NCBI GenBank assembly: GCA_031546985.1 | Contig: JAVBJN010000052.1 | Span: forward strand, 1 to 5,473 | DNA length: 5,473 bases | Reading direction: 5' to 3' | Source: JAVBJN01 sp031546985 | GTDB lineage: Bacteria; Bacteroidota; Bacteroidia; Chitinophagales; Chitinophagaceae | Shown: piece after piece, positions 3,565 through 5,473 of the stretch | How positions within the stretch are numbered: position 1 is the first letter of the stretch | Layout: every line of letters starts with the position of its first letter | Program-made: the position numbers and the translations under genes | The notes under the pieces: model-generated | Told to the model about the DNA's origin: nothing | Databases searched by the model: none | The model's input: the letters and a program-made list of their open reading frames with translations, nothing else

Positions 3565-5473
3565 ATGAGAAAAAGAATAGCCTATGCAGTGGTGCTAATT
3601 ACTGCATTTACCTCTTTTCGTGCGGGGGCGGCATGTAATGCGCCTACCAATGCCACGGTCACACCCACCAATATTACCTGCCGGGGCACCGGTGTTATTA
3701 CCGTGAGTTCTGTATTAGACGGTGCGTCGGTTCTTTCCCTAACCGATTGCCGCTATTCAGTGTATGATGCAACCAACACTACTAATGTAAAGCCCGATCA
3801 GTCCAGTCCTGTTATTACGGGCCTTGATGCTGGTACTTATGTGCTGCACATTAAACAAATTTGTTTGCCATCTGGTGTAAGTGCCGATTATACGCAAACG
3901 GTAACCATTGGTGGTACTTATACCGATCCTGTTTTGGGTACGCCAACCATAACCGCTCCTTTATGCGCTCCGGATAACGGTAGCATTAGTATTACCGCCA
4001 GTAAAGGATATGGAACTTTCCAATATTGCATGGTCGATTCTCTGAATGCACCAGCTACTCCGGCGGGGTATGTGCGTCCATTGCAGGGATCGGGTACTTT
4101 TATCGGTTTAAGTGGTGGCGATTATTATATAAGGGTTTACGACCAATGTAATGGTTTTGTTACTACTAAAGTAACTGTGCCTGCTGCACCGGTTCTCACC
4201 AATCCGCTTGGCAACAACGTTCTTAATTTCAGTTGTTCCAACTACCTTATCTATCAGGGCTTTTCACGATACATTCCCCGTGCTGCAGGCACATTGTGGA
4301 TAGATTTCCCCGATGGTACACACGATACACTTTCCGGTACCTATCCTGGCAACGAAGCCTATTTTAACGTGCCGGTAGCCAAACTGGTTTCGTATCCTGC
4401 TACTGTGGTGATTCATTTTAAAGATGAATGTGGCAATATTTATAACAGACCTTATACTTTTAATACACCCGATTATGTTAAGTCTGGTAGTTTTGGTGCG
4501 GTACAATACAGTTGCACCGAAGGTAAATACTCTGTTGGTAGTCCTATTCTGACAGATAACAACAACCCGATATACGGTGCGCATCCCTGGGATGAGTATA
4601 GTGTGGATGGTGGCATTACCTGGAAGCCCTATAACGCGAGCGATACCATACTGGTACCTAAAGGTGGCTCAAGGCCGGTAATGTACCGTGGTTGTGGTGG
4701 TACCATTACCTATACTGCTACCGTTTCTATGGCAGCAGGTCAGAAAACACTTGATATCGGTCTGGCTCAGATCGGTGGCTCTGCCTGTGATGGCAATGCA
4801 AGTATCCGGATAGATGCCAACACCTGGAATGGTGATGTGAATAAAATATTGGTGCAGGTGATAGCACAACCTGCTGGCCAGCCGGCTATTGCAGATTTTT
4901 ACTACTACGCTGATCGCCCTAGACAAATGATAAACCTGGTACCTGGTACTTACACCTTTAAATTTACCGATGAGTGCGGTGCCACGTTAACAAAAAGCAT
5001 TACCCTTACACCTGTTACCCGTACTATAACAGCTACTCCGGTAAATATTTGCGGATCAAACAAAGTGGGTATTTCCATTCAATACAAAACAAGCAAGGGT
5101 GGCGCGAGCGAAACTTTTTACTGGACTATTACCGATAAAAATGGTGTAGTGGTTGTAAACAGTAGTGCTTATATGGGTAATCCTCCTGCCGGATTAACTA
5201 CAACGGGTTATGTGGTATCTAATCTCAACCCTGGTATTTATACCGTACGCATGAGAACCCTGGATTTTGGCGGATATGTTAGCAGCGATAGTATTTGTCC
5301 GGCAGTCTTTACCATCGACGCACGCTTGCCCGATCCATTGTCGCTGAACAAGAGCATTTTTGCACTTTGTACCAATGATGCGGCTACAGGCAGCATTGTG
5401 GCACTGCCACAGGGTGGTGTATCGCCATACACTTATACACTGTATAAAGGTTCGGTGAGCGCGGGCAACCAGG
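3565..5473 (+). CDS. Large exported surface protein with tandem Cys-marked repeats, SprB-repeat-like (N-terminal part)
   Basis: The frame from ATG 3565 is open to the right edge: 636 complete codons with the C-terminus outside the window. Residues 1-23 form a signal peptide (MRKRIAYAVVLITAF, then TSFRAGAA, cleavage near AGA|A or GAA|C); a lipobox is not convincing. The rest is rich in Thr, Val, Gly, Ser and Tyr with few helical segments, as in tandem beta-sandwich domains. Each unit opens with a Cys and later carries a 'L.pGtY......D.CG' type motif, for example GTYTFKFTDECG (461-472), DYYIRVYDQC (186-195) and VIHFKDECG (282-290). The last visible unit, CTNDAATGSIVALPQGG then VSPYTYTLYKG (602-629), fits the SprB repeat found in gliding adhesins and other type IX-secreted proteins of Bacteroidota. 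A C-terminal sorting domain and a role in adhesion or gliding are expected from family knowledge but lie outside the window. The promoter is at 3501-3528. The start is supported by the signal peptide directly after it. Confidence 0.88.
   Translation, partial: MRKRIAYAVVLITAFTSFRAGAACNAPTNATVTPTNITCRGTGVITVSSVLDGASVLSLTDCRYSVYDATNTTNVKPDQSSPVITGLDAGTYVLHIKQICLPSGVSADYTQTVTIGGTYTDPVLGTPTITAPLCAPDNGSISITASKGYGTFQYCMVDSLNAPATPAGYVRPLQGSGTFIGLSGGDYYIRVYDQCNGFVTTKVTVPAAPVLTNPLGNNVLNFSCSNYLIYQGFSRYIPRAAGTLWIDFPDGTHDTLSGTYPGNEAYFNVPVAKLVSYPATVVIHFKDECGNIYNRPYTFNTPDYVKSGSFGAVQYSCTEGKYSVGSPILTDNNNPIYGAHPWDEYSVDGGITWKPYNASDTILVPKGGSRPVMYRGCGGTITYTATVSMAAGQKTLDIGLAQIGGSACDGNASIRIDANTWNGDVNKILVQVIAQPAGQPAIADFYYYADRPRQMINLVPGTYTFKFTDECGATLTKSITLTPVTRTITATPVNICGSNKVGISIQYKTSKGGASETFYWTITDKNGVVVVNSSAYMGNPPAGLTTTGYVVSNLNPGIYTVRMRTLDFGGYVSSDSICPAVFTIDARLPDPLSLNKSIFALCTNDAATGSIVALPQGGVSPYTYTLYKGSVSAGNQ
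3679..5473 (+). repeat. Protein-level tandem repeat of about 90-95 residues within the surface protein
   Basis: Unit-opening cysteines occur at residues 39, 134, 224, 317, 408, 496 and 602 (spacings 95, 90, 93, 91, 88, 106). Second cysteines occur at 100, 195, 289, 377, 471 and 578, usually 60-65 residues after the first (82 in unit six). Sequence between them is diverged, so the repeat is seen in spacing and in the D-x-C-G motif rather than in DNA identity. Units one and two carry one extra Cys (62 and 155). Confidence 0.65.

Noticed and set aside
3242..3638. Two overlapping plus-strand open frames (3242-3466 and 3456-3638)
   Set aside because: The first starts at TTG without support; the second covers the promoter and the first part of the surface-protein gene in another frame. 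The frame from 3565 has a signal peptide and stays open for over 1900 bases, so it is the real one.
4264..5432. Minus-strand open frames inside the surface-protein gene (4264-4584, 4669-4926, 5238-5432)
   Set aside because: They are antisense to a long, clearly coding frame and have no family features.

Overview
The window looks like chromosomal DNA of a Bacteroidota bacterium, most plausibly a Chitinophagaceae-like member. The evidence is promoter-like sequences of the Bacteroidota type (TAnnTTTG -7 boxes), starts without clear Shine-Dalgarno sequences, and a long exported protein built of Cys-marked beta-sandwich-like units ending in a SprB-like repeat, typical of gliding/type IX secretion lineages. 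The placement is inferred from sequence style; there is no rRNA or marker gene here.

Layout. Minus strand, left part: the N-terminus of a PAS-domain sensory protein (1-184, runs off the left edge), a gene-free leader/promoter region (185-557), and a complete secreted protein of 337 residues with a DxNxDGxxD loop and an SGCCWH motif, resembling XAC2610-related proteins (558-1571). A 483-base divergent intergenic region (1572-2054) holds promoters for both directions. Plus strand, right part: a 168-residue DUF6985-like protein (2055-2561), a 128-residue putative winged-helix protein (2689-3075), a strong intrinsic terminator (3151-3185), a gene-poor stretch of about 380 bases, and the start of a large exported repeat protein (3565 to the right edge, 636 codons visible, no stop reached).

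How the parts may work together. The two plus-strand transcription units (DUF6985-like/winged-helix, and the large surface protein) are preceded by similar promoter regions: an 18/20 identical block (1923-1942 and 3484-3503) with a TArTTTTG -7 box at exactly the same distance (23 bases from TATTTT to the box). This suggests common regulation. The surface protein shows a regular cysteine spacing (unit-opening Cys at residues 39, 134, 224, 317, 408, 496, 602), which implies about 90-95-residue tandem domains, probably each closed by a disulfide. No mobile element, CRISPR array, tRNA or rRNA was seen.
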